Source: an uncultured Verrucomicrobiae bacterium
Lineage (GTDB): Bacteria > Verrucomicrobiota > Verrucomicrobiia > Limisphaerales > AAA164-E04
Length of the DNA stretch: 64,000 nucleotides
Direction: 5' to 3'
NCBI GenBank assembly: GCA_951813855.1
Contig: OX638380.1
Location: 4,370,518-4,434,517, forward strand
The number at the start of each line of letters is the position of its first letter. The first letter of the stretch is position 1. Both the position numbers and the translations under genes were made by a program. Shown piece by piece: positions 27,805 through 37,012 of the stretch. The notes under the pieces were generated by a model. The model saw only the letters and a list, made by a program, of their open reading frames with translations. It did not search any database and had not been told where the DNA came from.

Positions 27805-29530
27805 GATCAGATAGTATCACATTATTGGACTTTTCGAAAGAAAACAATGGTTCGAACGTTGGGGGCAGAAAGGTTCGAAACGCCGCCCAAGCCGGTCGAA
27901 AATCTGCGGCCGAGCGAATCCGGTTGGACGATTCTCGAGCAAGTTAATGATTCCCGTAACGGTCAAGGCCGCCAATACGACGATTCGGCAGGCAGGGATA
28001 GGTCGTCGGTTGGGCCAAACTATGCGGTTTGACAGGTCGAATCCTCAGGACAAAACATCATTTTTCCGGACAGGCTATGCTCAGTTACGGCATGCGAGCT
28101 AATGAGGCGGTCTGTGTTTCGAATGGTCCGGGTCCAATAGAATTCATTTTCACCGATAGTTTAAGGTTATTTCGATAAATGCCTTTGCCGATCGGTTCGC
28201 AACAGCCATTTCAGTTGCCGTTTCGATTAGCTTCGATTTTGCGTCAACTCGAACAATGGCTTGTTACGGAGTGTTGTCGGGCACCCTGCGTTTACGTGGT
28301 GGAGGGTAAAACAGACTTGTGATCACGGTTCCAGTAATTTTTTTATAAATAGATGGCCCTAGTGAAGCATTCGTCCCAGTGAGACAACGGCGGGTAAGTG
28401 TCCACGAGTTTAAAATCGGTCGTGCCGTATGACGGTAAGTGACTGGCTAAATAACTAATGGCTTTCGTTTTTTCCGTTTATGGACGCCGAACCACAGGGT
28501 TCGAATTCGCACAGATTTATAAACGGTTATAGATTTCATAACGAGGTTTTTATGCGGTCGTTTTTGACCGCCAATCACTGTTCAACGGTCGAGTGCGGCT
28601 TGATCGCTAAAATCGTGGGTAAAAAACAAGTCTGAGTCAAACATAAAATTAAAAAAGGTTGGATAGAATGATTCGTCTTAATCAAAATCGTTCTTTAAGT
28701 TTAGCATTTAGAAGTTAATTGAATTGTTTAATAATTTTTTGAGGCACCCGTTCGATCGAATTAAAAATGCGGTATCCTGCTTAACATATCTAGTTGAGAT
28801 TTTCTTAAATTGACTCGTTTTTTTCTGCATCCGATTGGTGACGACAAAGGTAACTTCCTACGTGCTGAAGCAACCGCAATCCCTCTTGAGGGTAAAACCA
28901 GTAACCGGCGGTCATTCCGACCTTGACCGAACTACGATTCCGGCCGACGAACCCAATCCGTTCGTCGCTTTCATGAATTTTCCCTTCGCCTTCTGGCGGC
29001 CGAAACCTGGCACCATCCCGCCCCTTGATTCAAGTTCCCGAATAGGAGGCTGGATTAGAGGCGTCCCCGACCAAGGTCAGTCCTTTCCGGTTCGTATTGA
29101 CATAAAAGTCCAACGGCGGTCCCGAGCATGAAAAACCGCGGCTTCGGTTGATAAACCCAATCCGCCTGGTGCCCTCCGATTTTCTCCATCCCGGGTTCTG
29201 ACCGGAAGGGGTCCGTAAGTTCAATCTCAGGGAGTCGAACCAATGTGCCGTGGAAACCGTGGGGACGAGGCGCGGATCTCGACGATGATCCTGCGGAAGT
29301 AATCAGTCAAACCTAGGTGTTGCGGGCGGTTCGTGATCGACAGCACCGCAGCTGAAAACTCGACGATTGCGGCCAACCGGTGTCTATTCGATTCTTTTTC
29401 CGGCGGGACGATTATCCTATCGTTTGCGTCGCTGCCCGGTACCGAACCTTTCTTTGATTCTCGAATTCGGTATGTCCCGTGGGATATTATTCCATCGTTG
29501 CAGGTCTCACTCGAACCGATCGTCGGTCGG
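27805..29530. other. Gene-poor, AT-rich stretch
   Basis: About 1.7 kb without a convincing gene. The part 28100-28830 is clearly more AT-rich than the flanking chromosome. The few short open frames (for example 28835-29131 plus) have no recognisable protein features. Two spaced copies of AACCCAATCCG (28950 and 29156) and similar flanking words hint at degenerate repeats. No tRNA or terminator is evident. Confidence 0.4.
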
Positions 29531-30349
29531 TTAATAGGGGGGATGAGTAGTGACGTTCTCAAAATGAAATCCGCTCAGTTTGTTCCGCGATACGTTGATT
29601 CTTTCCAGAATATCGGGGCCGGGAATTTTGGTGATGATTTTCCAAAGATAGACATTCCCTTGGGCCGTTTTCAATTCGGTGAGGTATAAACGTTGGTAAC
29701 CGCCCCGTAATCGTTGTTTGAGTCCAGCCTGAAGCGCGCTGAACGAAAAGGGATTGATGGTGAGTTGTTGGCTCAGCGTTTGGAAAAAACGACCGTCGGC
29801 GACCGGTTCGAGCAACTTGATCGATCCTGAATACAGGGCTTGATATACCGTTTGACTGAGCTGGACGACTTCGGGAGGAACGGGTTGTTCCGTGGTCGTG
29901 GTTTCGCTCGGTTGGGGATAATCGACGGGGGCCGGTTCCGGGGTCGGAGGTTCCGGGAGTGGCAGAGTCTCGGCAATGACGGGTTCGCTCGGAGGCGGTA
30001 GTTCCGGTTCGGGAACGGATTTCGCCTTCGTTTGCTCTTCGAGGAACCGGTTGATCTCCTGTAGTTCGGTCAGCGATTGCGTCAGGCGTTCGTTTTCCAG
30101 CCGAATCCGTTCGATGTCGACGCTAGGTTTTTCGATCGTTTCCGGGAGAGTCGTGAAAACGGCTGCGGCACCCGACAGCGCCAACGAGCAGCCGAGCAGA
30201 CTCAGATTAAGCGCCGTGCCCGTGAATCCCTTCCAGTCCGGCCAAGTCGCGGCGATGGCTCGATTGATGCGGCGGAGGCGAAAAGTGGCTAGTGCCAAGC
30301 CGACTGAGGACGACAGCATGGCGGTAATGAGAAGGACGAACGCAATCAT
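29531..30349 (-). CDS. Membrane-anchored coiled-coil protein of unknown function
   Basis: A 272-residue protein. Residues 1-25 (MIAFVLLITAMLSSSVGLAL) and about 45-70 (GTALNLSLLGCSLALSGAAA) are transmembrane helices; residues about 80-105 form a short coiled coil (IRLENERLTQSLTELQEI); then comes a Pro/Glu-rich spacer of about 50 residues, and a conserved-looking C-terminal globular part with RLRGGYQRLYLTELKTAQ. ATG 30349 is preferred because the first helix starts there. Divergent from the FHA gene, with 129 bases between starts. I do not recognise the family; it could be a stalk-like envelope protein. Confidence 0.6.
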   Translation of the reverse strand: MIAFVLLITAMLSSSVGLALATFRLRRINRAIAATWPDWKGFTGTALNLSLLGCSLALSGAAAVFTTLPETIEKPSVDIERIRLENERLTQSLTELQEINRFLEEQTKAKSVPEPELPPPSEPVIAETLPLPEPPTPEPAPVDYPQPSETTTTEQPVPPEVVQLSQTVYQALYSGSIKLLEPVADGRFFQTLSQQLTINPFSFSALQAGLKQRLRGGYQRLYLTELKTAQGNVYLWKIITKIPGPDILERINVSRNKLSGFHFENVTTHPPY

Positions 30350-30428
30350 TTCGGATCGGCCGGACGGTTCAGGATCGATGCTACCCCGGCAATGTGCCAA
30401 TACGGTAACCGATTCTCCAAGGAAAAAA

Positions 30429-30456
30429 TTGTCAACAAGCATCTTTTGGCTATAAT
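30429..30456 (+). promoter_or_regulatory. Sigma-70-type promoter of the FHA gene
   Basis: TTGTCA (30429-30434) and a perfect TATAAT (30451-30456) separated by 16 bases. Transcription would start near 30463, leaving a leader of only about 16 bases before the ATG at 30479. Confidence 0.7.
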
Positions 30457-30478
30457 CCGGCGACTGCCTGTGGCCGAT

Positions 30479-31102
30479 ATGATTGAGTTGCGCTACGAAA
30501 GTTGGGACGGCAAAACCCATCGTCACGCGTTATCCCGGGGACGAATGACCGTGGGAAGACTCCAGGACAACGACGTCGTGATCGACGAGTTGGAGGTGTC
30601 CGGTCGTCATTGTGAAATCGAAGTGACTCTGGAAGGAGCCAGCGTTCGTGACCTGGATTCTTCCAGCGGCACTTATGTGGACGGAGCCTTTGTCGTCGAC
30701 GCTCCGTTAAAACCGGGTCAAGTGTTGAATCTCGGTTCGTTTTCCGTGCGGATCGAAGCGGTTTCGGACGAAGAGTCGAACCGCGCTGCCGCCTCTCGAC
30801 CTCAAGACGCACCCGCTCAGCTGGCCGACGGCACCTACAGCTGTATGCGGCATCGGGAAACCCGAGCGGCCTTCGAGTGCGAAGATTGCTATCGGTTGTT
30901 TTGCCCTCAATGTTTTCCTTCCGAAACTCCCGTCGAAGAACCGCCGGATTGTCCCCGGTGCCGTATCCCGTTGCGACCGCTCGATTGGTCCGGGTTGGAC
31001 ACTACCCGGAAAGACGTGATCAAAGGCCTGATTCCGGGCAAAGCGAAACGAGCCTGGGGCTATTGGCGGAAAATTCGCGAATACCGGCAGAAGAAGGAGT
31101 AG
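30479..31102 (+). CDS. FHA-domain protein with a C-terminal B-box-like zinc finger
   Basis: A 207-residue soluble protein. Residues 1-100 are a forkhead-associated domain that binds phosphothreonine peptides: MTVGRLQDNDVVIDELEVSG, then SGRHCEIEV and DLDSSSGTYVDGA, with the conserved Arg, Ser and His. Residues about 118-165 form a zinc-binding module, C..H...C..C....C..C and a later C..C (YSCMRHRETRAAFECEDC, FCPQCFP, CPRCRIPL). The C-terminus is basic. ATG 30479 sits just behind a good promoter; the longer frame from 30392 would start upstream of that promoter. It suggests a Ser/Thr-kinase-linked adaptor; partner kinases are not in this window. Confidence 0.82.
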   Translation: MIELRYESWDGKTHRHALSRGRMTVGRLQDNDVVIDELEVSGRHCEIEVTLEGASVRDLDSSSGTYVDGAFVVDAPLKPGQVLNLGSFSVRIEAVSDEESNRAAASRPQDAPAQLADGTYSCMRHRETRAAFECEDCYRLFCPQCFPSETPVEEPPDCPRCRIPLRPLDWSGLDTTRKDVIKGLIPGKAKRAWGYWRKIREYRQKKE

Positions 31103-31385
31103 CCTGTCCGGTCGTTAATTTTCGGTTTCGATCGAAGGGCGTGATGCGTTCGTCGTGGTGCCAGGCCCTTGCAATCGAAATCCTTTCGTTTTTTGTCGGG
31201 GCGGGGCGCCGGCAGGGGGGCGCGTTCTCCTGGCGGAGCCCGGCCGAGGTCCGCGTCCGGCTTGCCGGTTGCGTAATCAGAACCGGTTGGCTGCCCCGTC
31301 GCTCGTCGGTGGTAATGGTTCTTCCCAAACCGGTCGGCGATTCGTAAGGTTGACGATAGCACAGTCTTGGGGCAATTTGTTTCGG

Positions 31386-31799
31386 GTGAAACTGACGGTC
31401 AAATGCGATTACGCTGCCCGTGCGGTTTTGGGATTGGCCAAGCGTCATGGAACCGGCAGAGCGTTGCGAGCCGAAACCTTGGCGCAGGAGCAATCCATTC
31501 CGTACCACTTCCTGGTTCGTATTCTGATCGAACTGAAATCGGGCGGTATTGTGCGAAGCCAGCGTGGCAAGGAAGGCGGTTATTTATTGGCGAGGGAGCC
31601 CGATGACATCACGCTGGCGGATGTGTTGCAATGTATCCACGGTCGAGTATTCGAACTATCTTCCGATTCTCAGTGCCCCGAGGCCTTGCGCGAGGGCTGG
31701 CTGCAACTTCAGGGCACCTTGGACCGGGCGGCGGGAGCCATCAGTTTTCGCAAGATAGCGGAAGCCGCTCAGCAAACGCCGGAGATGTATTATATCTGA
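31386..31799 (+). CDS. Rrf2-family transcriptional regulator
   Basis: A 137-residue winged-helix regulator: VKLTVKCDYAARAVLGLAKR, then LRAETLAQEQSIPYHFLVRI (recognition helix), GIVRSQRGKEGGYLLAREP (wing) and ITLADVLQCIHG. Rrf2 proteins such as IscR and NsrR sense Fe-S status or nitric oxide through three cysteines. Here the region after the wing has Cys in LQCIHG and SQCPEA only, so the usual cluster triad is incomplete and the signal is unknown. GTG 31386 begins the family N-terminus. Its stop is 4 bases before the next gene, so it is the first gene of an operon with the PSD1 gene and probably controls it. Confidence 0.87.
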   Translation: MKLTVKCDYAARAVLGLAKRHGTGRALRAETLAQEQSIPYHFLVRILIELKSGGIVRSQRGKEGGYLLAREPDDITLADVLQCIHGRVFELSSDSQCPEALREGWLQLQGTLDRAAGAISFRKIAEAAQQTPEMYYI

Positions 31800-31803
31800 A
31801 GCC

Positions 31804-34116
31804 ATGGTGAGGAACGGCATTCGGAATCCGTTCGTTCTGCGCCTGCCGGCGGCGTTGCGCACGATAGTTTTCGCGGTCTTTCCGGTTCTCGGGGTTATCG
31901 GAGAATCGGGGACCGTGGATTTCGCTCGCGTCATTCGCCCCCTGCTTTCTGATCGTTGTTTCTCTTGTCACGGCCCGGATAGTCAGAGCCGCAAGGCCGG
32001 GTTGCGATTGGATTTAGAGTCCAGTGCCCGGGCGGAACGGGAGGGGATTGTCGCGATCGTCCCCGGACGGCCCGATCGGAGCGAACTGATCGCCCGCATC
32101 AGTTCTCCGGACCCGTCCCGGCGCATGCCGCCTCCCGAGTCCGGAAAAACCCTCACTCCGGAGGAAGCGGAATTGATTCGCCGGTGGATAGCCGAGGGCG
32201 CCCCCTGGTCGGGTCACTGGGGTTGGCGAAAGCCGGCGCTTCATCCGGTGCCCGAGGTCGCCGACGCTTCATGGCCGGGCAACTGGATCGATTCGTTCAT
32301 TTTGTCCCAGCTGGAGTCCCGAAGTTGGGGGCCTTCCGGCGAGGCGTCGCCTGCCGTACTGGTTCGCCGGTTGAGTCTGGATTTGACGGGGTTGCCGCCG
32401 TCCCCGGAAGTAGTCGCGGCATTCGAAACCGCTTCCGGACCGCGAGCCTACCGGCGATTGGTCGATTCGTTTTTGGCCAGTCCCGCCTTTGGAGAGCGAA
32501 TGGCGATGTATTGGCTGGATCTGGTGCGGTTCGCCGACACGGTGGGATACCACGGCGATCAGGACCATAACGTTTCTCCCTACCGCGATTACGTTATCGA
32601 CGCATTCAACGACGGCATGCCTTTCGATCGCTTTACCCGGGAGCAACTGGCCGGCGATTTGCTGGCCGAGGGGCAGATCGATCAGCGAATCGCCACCGCC
32701 TATCACCGCTTATTGCAAACGTCTCACGAAGGCGGCGTCCAGCCCCGGGAATATCTGGCGATTTACGGTGCCGACCGGGTTCGCAACTTGTCGGCGGTTT
32801 GGCTCGGGGCGACGATGGGTTGTGCTCAATGCCACGATCACAAATACGATCCGATCACTAGCCGGGATTTTTATGCGCTACAAGCCTTCTTCGCCGATAT
32901 TGACGATGTGAGCCATCTCAAAAACGGGACCAACGAATTACCGACGCGCCGGGAGCCGGAAATTCAGGTTTTGAGCCGGCGCGAACGGCAGTTGTTGGCA
33001 TCTTTGGAGCGTGAAATCGCCGCTTTGCGGGCGGTCGGCGAGTCGGCGAGCGATCGGATCGAGCGTTTGCTCAAGTTGAAGGAACGAGTAACGAATTCGC
33101 CGCGCAAGGTCATGGTAACGCGAGCCGTCGAGCCGCGTACGGTCCGGTTGCTCCGTCGGGGCGACTGGCTAGACGAAACGGGGCCGGTGGTCCGGCCGGC
33201 TACGCCGGTTTTTTTAGGTCAGGTCGCAACGGTCCCGGGACGCGAGATCAACCGATTGGATTTGGCCGACTGGTTGACGGATCCAGAATCGGGCAACGGG
33301 TTGCTGACGGCCCGGGTGTTCGTCAATCGGTTTTGGTATTTGATGTTCGGCAGTGGACTTTCTCGCTCGTTGGACGACTTCGGTGCCCAGGGAGAGCCTC
33401 CGTTGCATCTGGAATTGCTGGACAGGTTGGCGATCGAGTTCGTTCGGAGTGGCTGGGATATCAAACATGTTTTTCGCTTGATCGCCTCGAGCCGGACTTA
33501 CCGTCAAGATTCGTTCGAGGACCGGCGGCAAAGGAGGGACGATCCTTACAACCGGTTGTTTTCTCGTCAGGGAAGATACCGTCATTCGGCCGAGACGATT
33601 CGGGATATTGTGTTATCGGCGAGCGGTTTGCTGGTCGCAGACCTCGGCGGCGCGAGCGTGCGGCCTTATCAACCGCCGGGGCATTACCGCCATCTTAATT
33701 TTCCCAAACGGACTTATGCGGCGCACGAGGACGGTCGGCAATGGCGGCGGGGTCTCTACGTGCATTGGCAACGGCAGTTTCTGCATCCCACCTTGGCGGC
33801 GTTCGACGCTCCGAACCGGGAAGAATGCGTCGCTTTGCGACCGGTTTCCAACACCCCGGCAGGCGCCTTGGCCCTGTTGAACGATCCCAGTTTTCTGCAT
33901 GCGGCCACGGAACTGGCCCGGAGCCTGGTCGACGACAACGGCGTTCTTCATGCGGAATTGGTGAGTGTCGCTTTCCGAAAAGCGCTTTCCCGGAAGCCGG
34001 ACAATGAGGAAATGTCCCTGCTGATGTCCCTGGCGAAAGGAAGCGATCCCGAGGCGGGCGCGATACTGATCGCGCGGGTCTTGCTGAATCTCAACGAGAC
34101 CGTGATGCGTTATTGA
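31804..34116 (+). CDS. Secreted PSD1 protein: cytochrome c (PSC1) - DUF1549 - DUF1553
   Basis: A 770-residue exported protein. A hydrophobic signal (residues 15-33) precedes a Planctomycete-type cytochrome module, with heme motif CFSCH at residues 52-56 and GLRLDLESSARAE, MPPPESGKTLTPEEAELI. Then DUF1549 (WIDSFILSQLESR; LSLDLTGLPPSPEVVAAFE; WLDLVRFADTVGYHGDQDH; YADRVRN-like GADRVRNLSAVWLG; CAQCHDHKYDPI), whose second CXXCH may bind another heme, and DUF1553 (RVFVNRFWYLMFGSGL; LIASSRTYRQDS). It is shorter than many relatives (about 1,000 residues). The family is linked to polysaccharide use and respiration in Verrucomicrobia and Planctomycetes, but no reaction is established. The DUF1501 partner follows 19 bases later. 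Confidence 0.9.
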   Translation: MVRNGIRNPFVLRLPAALRTIVFAVFPVLGVIGESGTVDFARVIRPLLSDRCFSCHGPDSQSRKAGLRLDLESSARAEREGIVAIVPGRPDRSELIARISSPDPSRRMPPPESGKTLTPEEAELIRRWIAEGAPWSGHWGWRKPALHPVPEVADASWPGNWIDSFILSQLESRSWGPSGEASPAVLVRRLSLDLTGLPPSPEVVAAFETASGPRAYRRLVDSFLASPAFGERMAMYWLDLVRFADTVGYHGDQDHNVSPYRDYVIDAFNDGMPFDRFTREQLAGDLLAEGQIDQRIATAYHRLLQTSHEGGVQPREYLAIYGADRVRNLSAVWLGATMGCAQCHDHKYDPITSRDFYALQAFFADIDDVSHLKNGTNELPTRREPEIQVLSRRERQLLASLEREIAALRAVGESASDRIERLLKLKERVTNSPRKVMVTRAVEPRTVRLLRRGDWLDETGPVVRPATPVFLGQVATVPGREINRLDLADWLTDPESGNGLLTARVFVNRFWYLMFGSGLSRSLDDFGAQGEPPLHLELLDRLAIEFVRSGWDIKHVFRLIASSRTYRQDSFEDRRQRRDDPYNRLFSRQGRYRHSAETIRDIVLSASGLLVADLGGASVRPYQPPGHYRHLNFPKRTYAAHEDGRQWRRGLYVHWQRQFLHPTLAAFDAPNREECVALRPVSNTPAGALALLNDPSFLHAATELARSLVDDNGVLHAELVSVAFRKALSRKPDNEEMSLLMSLAKGSDPEAGAILIARVLLNLNETVMRY

Positions 34117-34135
34117 GAGACCGAACGCTCGTCAG

Positions 34136-35524
34136 ATGAACTTCAGCGACAACATTAACCGGAGGGTGTTTCTTCAGCGGAGTGGTTTCGGTTTGGGAGC
34201 CGCGGCCCTCGGTGCGTTGGCGGGCGAACCTCGTCCCTCGGCGTTGACCATCCCGGCCCGCGCCAAGCGAGTCATCTTTTTGTGCATGGCCGGCGGACCT
34301 TCTCATTTGGAAACTTTCGATTACAAACCCCGGTTGGCCGCCCTTCACGGTCAGCCCATGCCCGAGTCGTTCACTCGGGGGCAACCGATCGCGCAATTGC
34401 AGGGGCAGGCGCTCAAATGCCAGGGGCCTTTAGCCGAATTCGATCGCTATGGGCAGAGCGGACTGGAGGTCAGTTCGTTTTTGCCTTGGCAGGCGAAAAT
34501 CGCCGACGAGATCGCCGTGATTCGTTCCTTGGTGACCGAGCAAATCAATCACGATCCGGCTCACACGTTCATGAACACCGGTTCGGTCATCGGCGGGCGT
34601 CCCTCGATGGGTTCCTGGATCACGTACGGCTTGGGTAGCGAGAACTCCGATTTGCCGGCGTTTGTGGTGCTCACGAGCGAAGGGGGGCGCAATCCGCAAC
34701 CGATCGCTTCACGGCAATGGTCTTCCGGTTTTTTGCCCGGCCGGTATCAGGGCGTCGAATTTCAGTCGCAGGGAACGCCGGTACACTATCTCGAACTGCC
34801 CGCGGGAGTATCGAGGGAACGACAGGCTCAATTGGTGAAGACGATCGCCCGCTTGAACCGTCATCGGAATCGCGCGTTGCAGGATGCCGAAGTCGAAACC
34901 AGGATCGCCGCTTACGAAATGGCTTTTCGGATGCAGACGTCCGTTCCGGAGTTGATGGATCTTTCCGCCGAACCCTCGCATGTCCTGGAGATGTACGGTG
35001 CCGAACCCGGCGACGGTTCTTACGCTTCCAATTGTTTGCTGGCCCGGCGACTGGCCGAACGCGGAGTTCGTTTCATTCACCTTTATCATCGCGGCTGGGA
35101 CCATCACGGCGACCTGGTCCGTTACATGAACATTTGTTGCGGTTTGACTGATCGTCCGACCTGGGCGTTGCTGACCGATCTCAAACAACGGGGTTTGTTG
35201 GACGATACCCTGATCGTCTGGGGCGGGGAATTCGGCCGCACCCCCATGTACCAAGGCAAAGGAGGGCCCGGTCGCGATCATCACATCAAGGGTTTTTCCA
35301 TGTGGCTTGCCGGAGGAGGCGTTCGCGGAGGCGTCGCCTACGGAGCTACGGACGAATTAGGTTATCATGCGGTCGATCGCGTGACCCATGTCCGGGATCT
35401 GCATGCCTCCATGCTGCATTTGCTGGGGATCGATCATCGGCGGTTGAGCGTGAAGTTCCAAGGATTGGACATGCGGTTGACCGGCGTAGAAGAAGCCCGA
35501 GTGATCCGGGGGATCTTAGCTTGA
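34136..35524 (+). CDS. Tat-exported DUF1501 (sulfatase-fold) protein
   Basis: A 462-residue protein whose N-terminus NRRVFLQRSGFGLGAAALG is a twin-arginine-type signal. The body matches DUF1501, a family of alkaline-phosphatase/sulfatase fold: KRVIFLCMAGGPSHLETFDY, a middle NHDPAHTFMNTGS, and the metal-site region IVWGGEFGRTPMYQGK followed by GRDHHIKGFSMWLAGGG. DUF1501 and PSD1 genes are regularly paired in Planctomycetes and Verrucomicrobia, and the pair here is tightly spaced. Substrate unknown. Third gene of the Rrf2-PSD1-DUF1501 unit; cysS follows after 25 bases. Confidence 0.9.
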   Translation: MNFSDNINRRVFLQRSGFGLGAAALGALAGEPRPSALTIPARAKRVIFLCMAGGPSHLETFDYKPRLAALHGQPMPESFTRGQPIAQLQGQALKCQGPLAEFDRYGQSGLEVSSFLPWQAKIADEIAVIRSLVTEQINHDPAHTFMNTGSVIGGRPSMGSWITYGLGSENSDLPAFVVLTSEGGRNPQPIASRQWSSGFLPGRYQGVEFQSQGTPVHYLELPAGVSRERQAQLVKTIARLNRHRNRALQDAEVETRIAAYEMAFRMQTSVPELMDLSAEPSHVLEMYGAEPGDGSYASNCLLARRLAERGVRFIHLYHRGWDHHGDLVRYMNICCGLTDRPTWALLTDLKQRGLLDDTLIVWGGEFGRTPMYQGKGGPGRDHHIKGFSMWLAGGGVRGGVAYGATDELGYHAVDRVTHVRDLHASMLHLLGIDHRRLSVKFQGLDMRLTGVEEARVIRGILA

Positions 35525-35549
35525 GAACGGTGGCGTCCGGTACTCGTTG

Positions 35550-36971
35550 ATGACCATGGGATTGCGGTTGTTCAATACGTTGTCCCGACAAATGGAGTTG
35601 TTCGTTCCCCGGGATCCGGCAGGGAAAGCGGTCGGGATCTATTGCTGCGGACCGACGGTTCACGATTTCGCCCACATCGGGAATTTTCGCATTTTCGTCT
35701 TCGCCGATTTGCTTTGCCGCTATTTCCGTTACCGGAATTACGACGTGACGCAGGTGATGAACGTGACCGACGTAGAGGACAAAATCATCGCGCGGGTCAA
35801 CGAATCGCGAGTCCCCTTGCGGGAATACACCGGGAAGTACCTGGCGGCCTTTTTCGAGGATTTGGACGCGCTGGGTTGCCGCCGGCCGGATCATTCGCCG
35901 CGAGCGGTGGATTATATTCCCGAGATCATCGAATTGATCGCTCAATTGATCGCCAAGGGTGTCGCCTACCAGATGAGCGGCTCCGTGTATTTCAGTATTC
36001 AACGTTATCGGGATCAGGGCAACGTCTACGGCAAATTGACGAATCTCGATTTCGACGCCCTTCGTCCCGGTCACCGAGTGAGCGACGACGAATACGAGAA
36101 AGGCGATGCGGCCGACTTCGCCCTGTGGAAAGCTCGGGTTCCGGAAGACGGAGAGATCTTTTGGGAGAGTCCCTGGGGCGAGGGGAGACCGGGGTGGCAT
36201 ATCGAATGCAGCGCCATGAGCATGGCTGTTTTGGGTCCCAGTTTCGACCTGCATTTGGGGGGCGAGGATTTGATGTTCCCACATCACGAGGACGAGATCG
36301 CGCAAAGCGAAGGTTGCGGAGCGCAAGTGCCGGGCGAACCGTTTGTCCGCTATTGGCTTCACGGGGCCCATTTAGTGGTCGAGGGACGCAAGATGTCCAA
36401 ATCCTTGAACAATTTTTTCACGTTGCGGGATCTGAAGGCGAAAGGTTTTAGCGGCCGGACCGTTCGATTTGTCCTTGCTTCCACTCATTATCGCGAGACC
36501 TTCAATTTCACGAACGACGGATTACGCGCCAGTCATTCCGCTCTCAAACGAATTGACGCTTGCTTAGACCGGTTGGAATGCGCCGCGGGGCAGGAAAACG
36601 CGACCGAACCCGACCCGGTTTTGCTCGAGGATTTCGAACGAGCCATGGATCAGGACTTGAATCTTTCGTCCGCTTGGGCGGCGGTGTTCGATTGGGTGCG
36701 GGAGATCAATCGGCGACTGGACAGCGGATTGAGCGCCTCGGCCGCTGCGGCGCACTTGCTGGCCTGGAAACGAATCGATTCCGTGCTGGGGATCGGGCAC
36801 GAGCCGGTCGAACCGGAGGTTCCCGAAGACTTGCGGGAATTGCTGGAAGAACGTCGCCGGGCCCGTGAGGCTAAGGAGTACGGGCAGGCGGACGAGATTC
36901 GCGATCAGTTAGCGGCCAGGGGCTGGACCGTCGAGGACACGCCGCAAGGCGCTCGTATCAAACGGACTTGA
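35550..36971 (+). CDS. cysS: Cysteinyl-tRNA synthetase
   Basis: A 473-residue class I synthetase that charges tRNA-Cys. Signatures: YCCGPTVHDFAHIGNFR (HIGH-type motif with the zinc Cys), VMNVTDVEDKI, WHIECSAMSM (second zinc Cys), LHLGGEDLMFPHHEDEIAQS (His/Glu zinc ligands) and KMSKSLNNFFTLRD (KMSKS). The C-terminal anticodon-binding part ends with RRRAREAKEYGQADEIRDQL. Three in-frame starts lie close together (TTG 35547, ATG 35550, ATG 35556); no ribosome site decides. It is co-directional with the upstream DUF1501 gene and downstream cytochrome gene. Confidence 0.96.
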   Translation: MTMGLRLFNTLSRQMELFVPRDPAGKAVGIYCCGPTVHDFAHIGNFRIFVFADLLCRYFRYRNYDVTQVMNVTDVEDKIIARVNESRVPLREYTGKYLAAFFEDLDALGCRRPDHSPRAVDYIPEIIELIAQLIAKGVAYQMSGSVYFSIQRYRDQGNVYGKLTNLDFDALRPGHRVSDDEYEKGDAADFALWKARVPEDGEIFWESPWGEGRPGWHIECSAMSMAVLGPSFDLHLGGEDLMFPHHEDEIAQSEGCGAQVPGEPFVRYWLHGAHLVVEGRKMSKSLNNFFTLRDLKAKGFSGRTVRFVLASTHYRETFNFTNDGLRASHSALKRIDACLDRLECAAGQENATEPDPVLLEDFERAMDQDLNLSSAWAAVFDWVREINRRLDSGLSASAAAAHLLAWKRIDSVLGIGHEPVEPEVPEDLRELLEERRRAREAKEYGQADEIRDQLAARGWTVEDTPQGARIKRT

Positions 36972-37012
36972 TATTATTCCGCTCTTTTGATATTTTCCCT
37001 GTGGTAAGAGGC

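Noticed and set aside
27847..28032. 61-codon open frame in the gap after the oxygenase gene
   Set aside because: Low-complexity, no homology features, no promoter or ribosome site evident.
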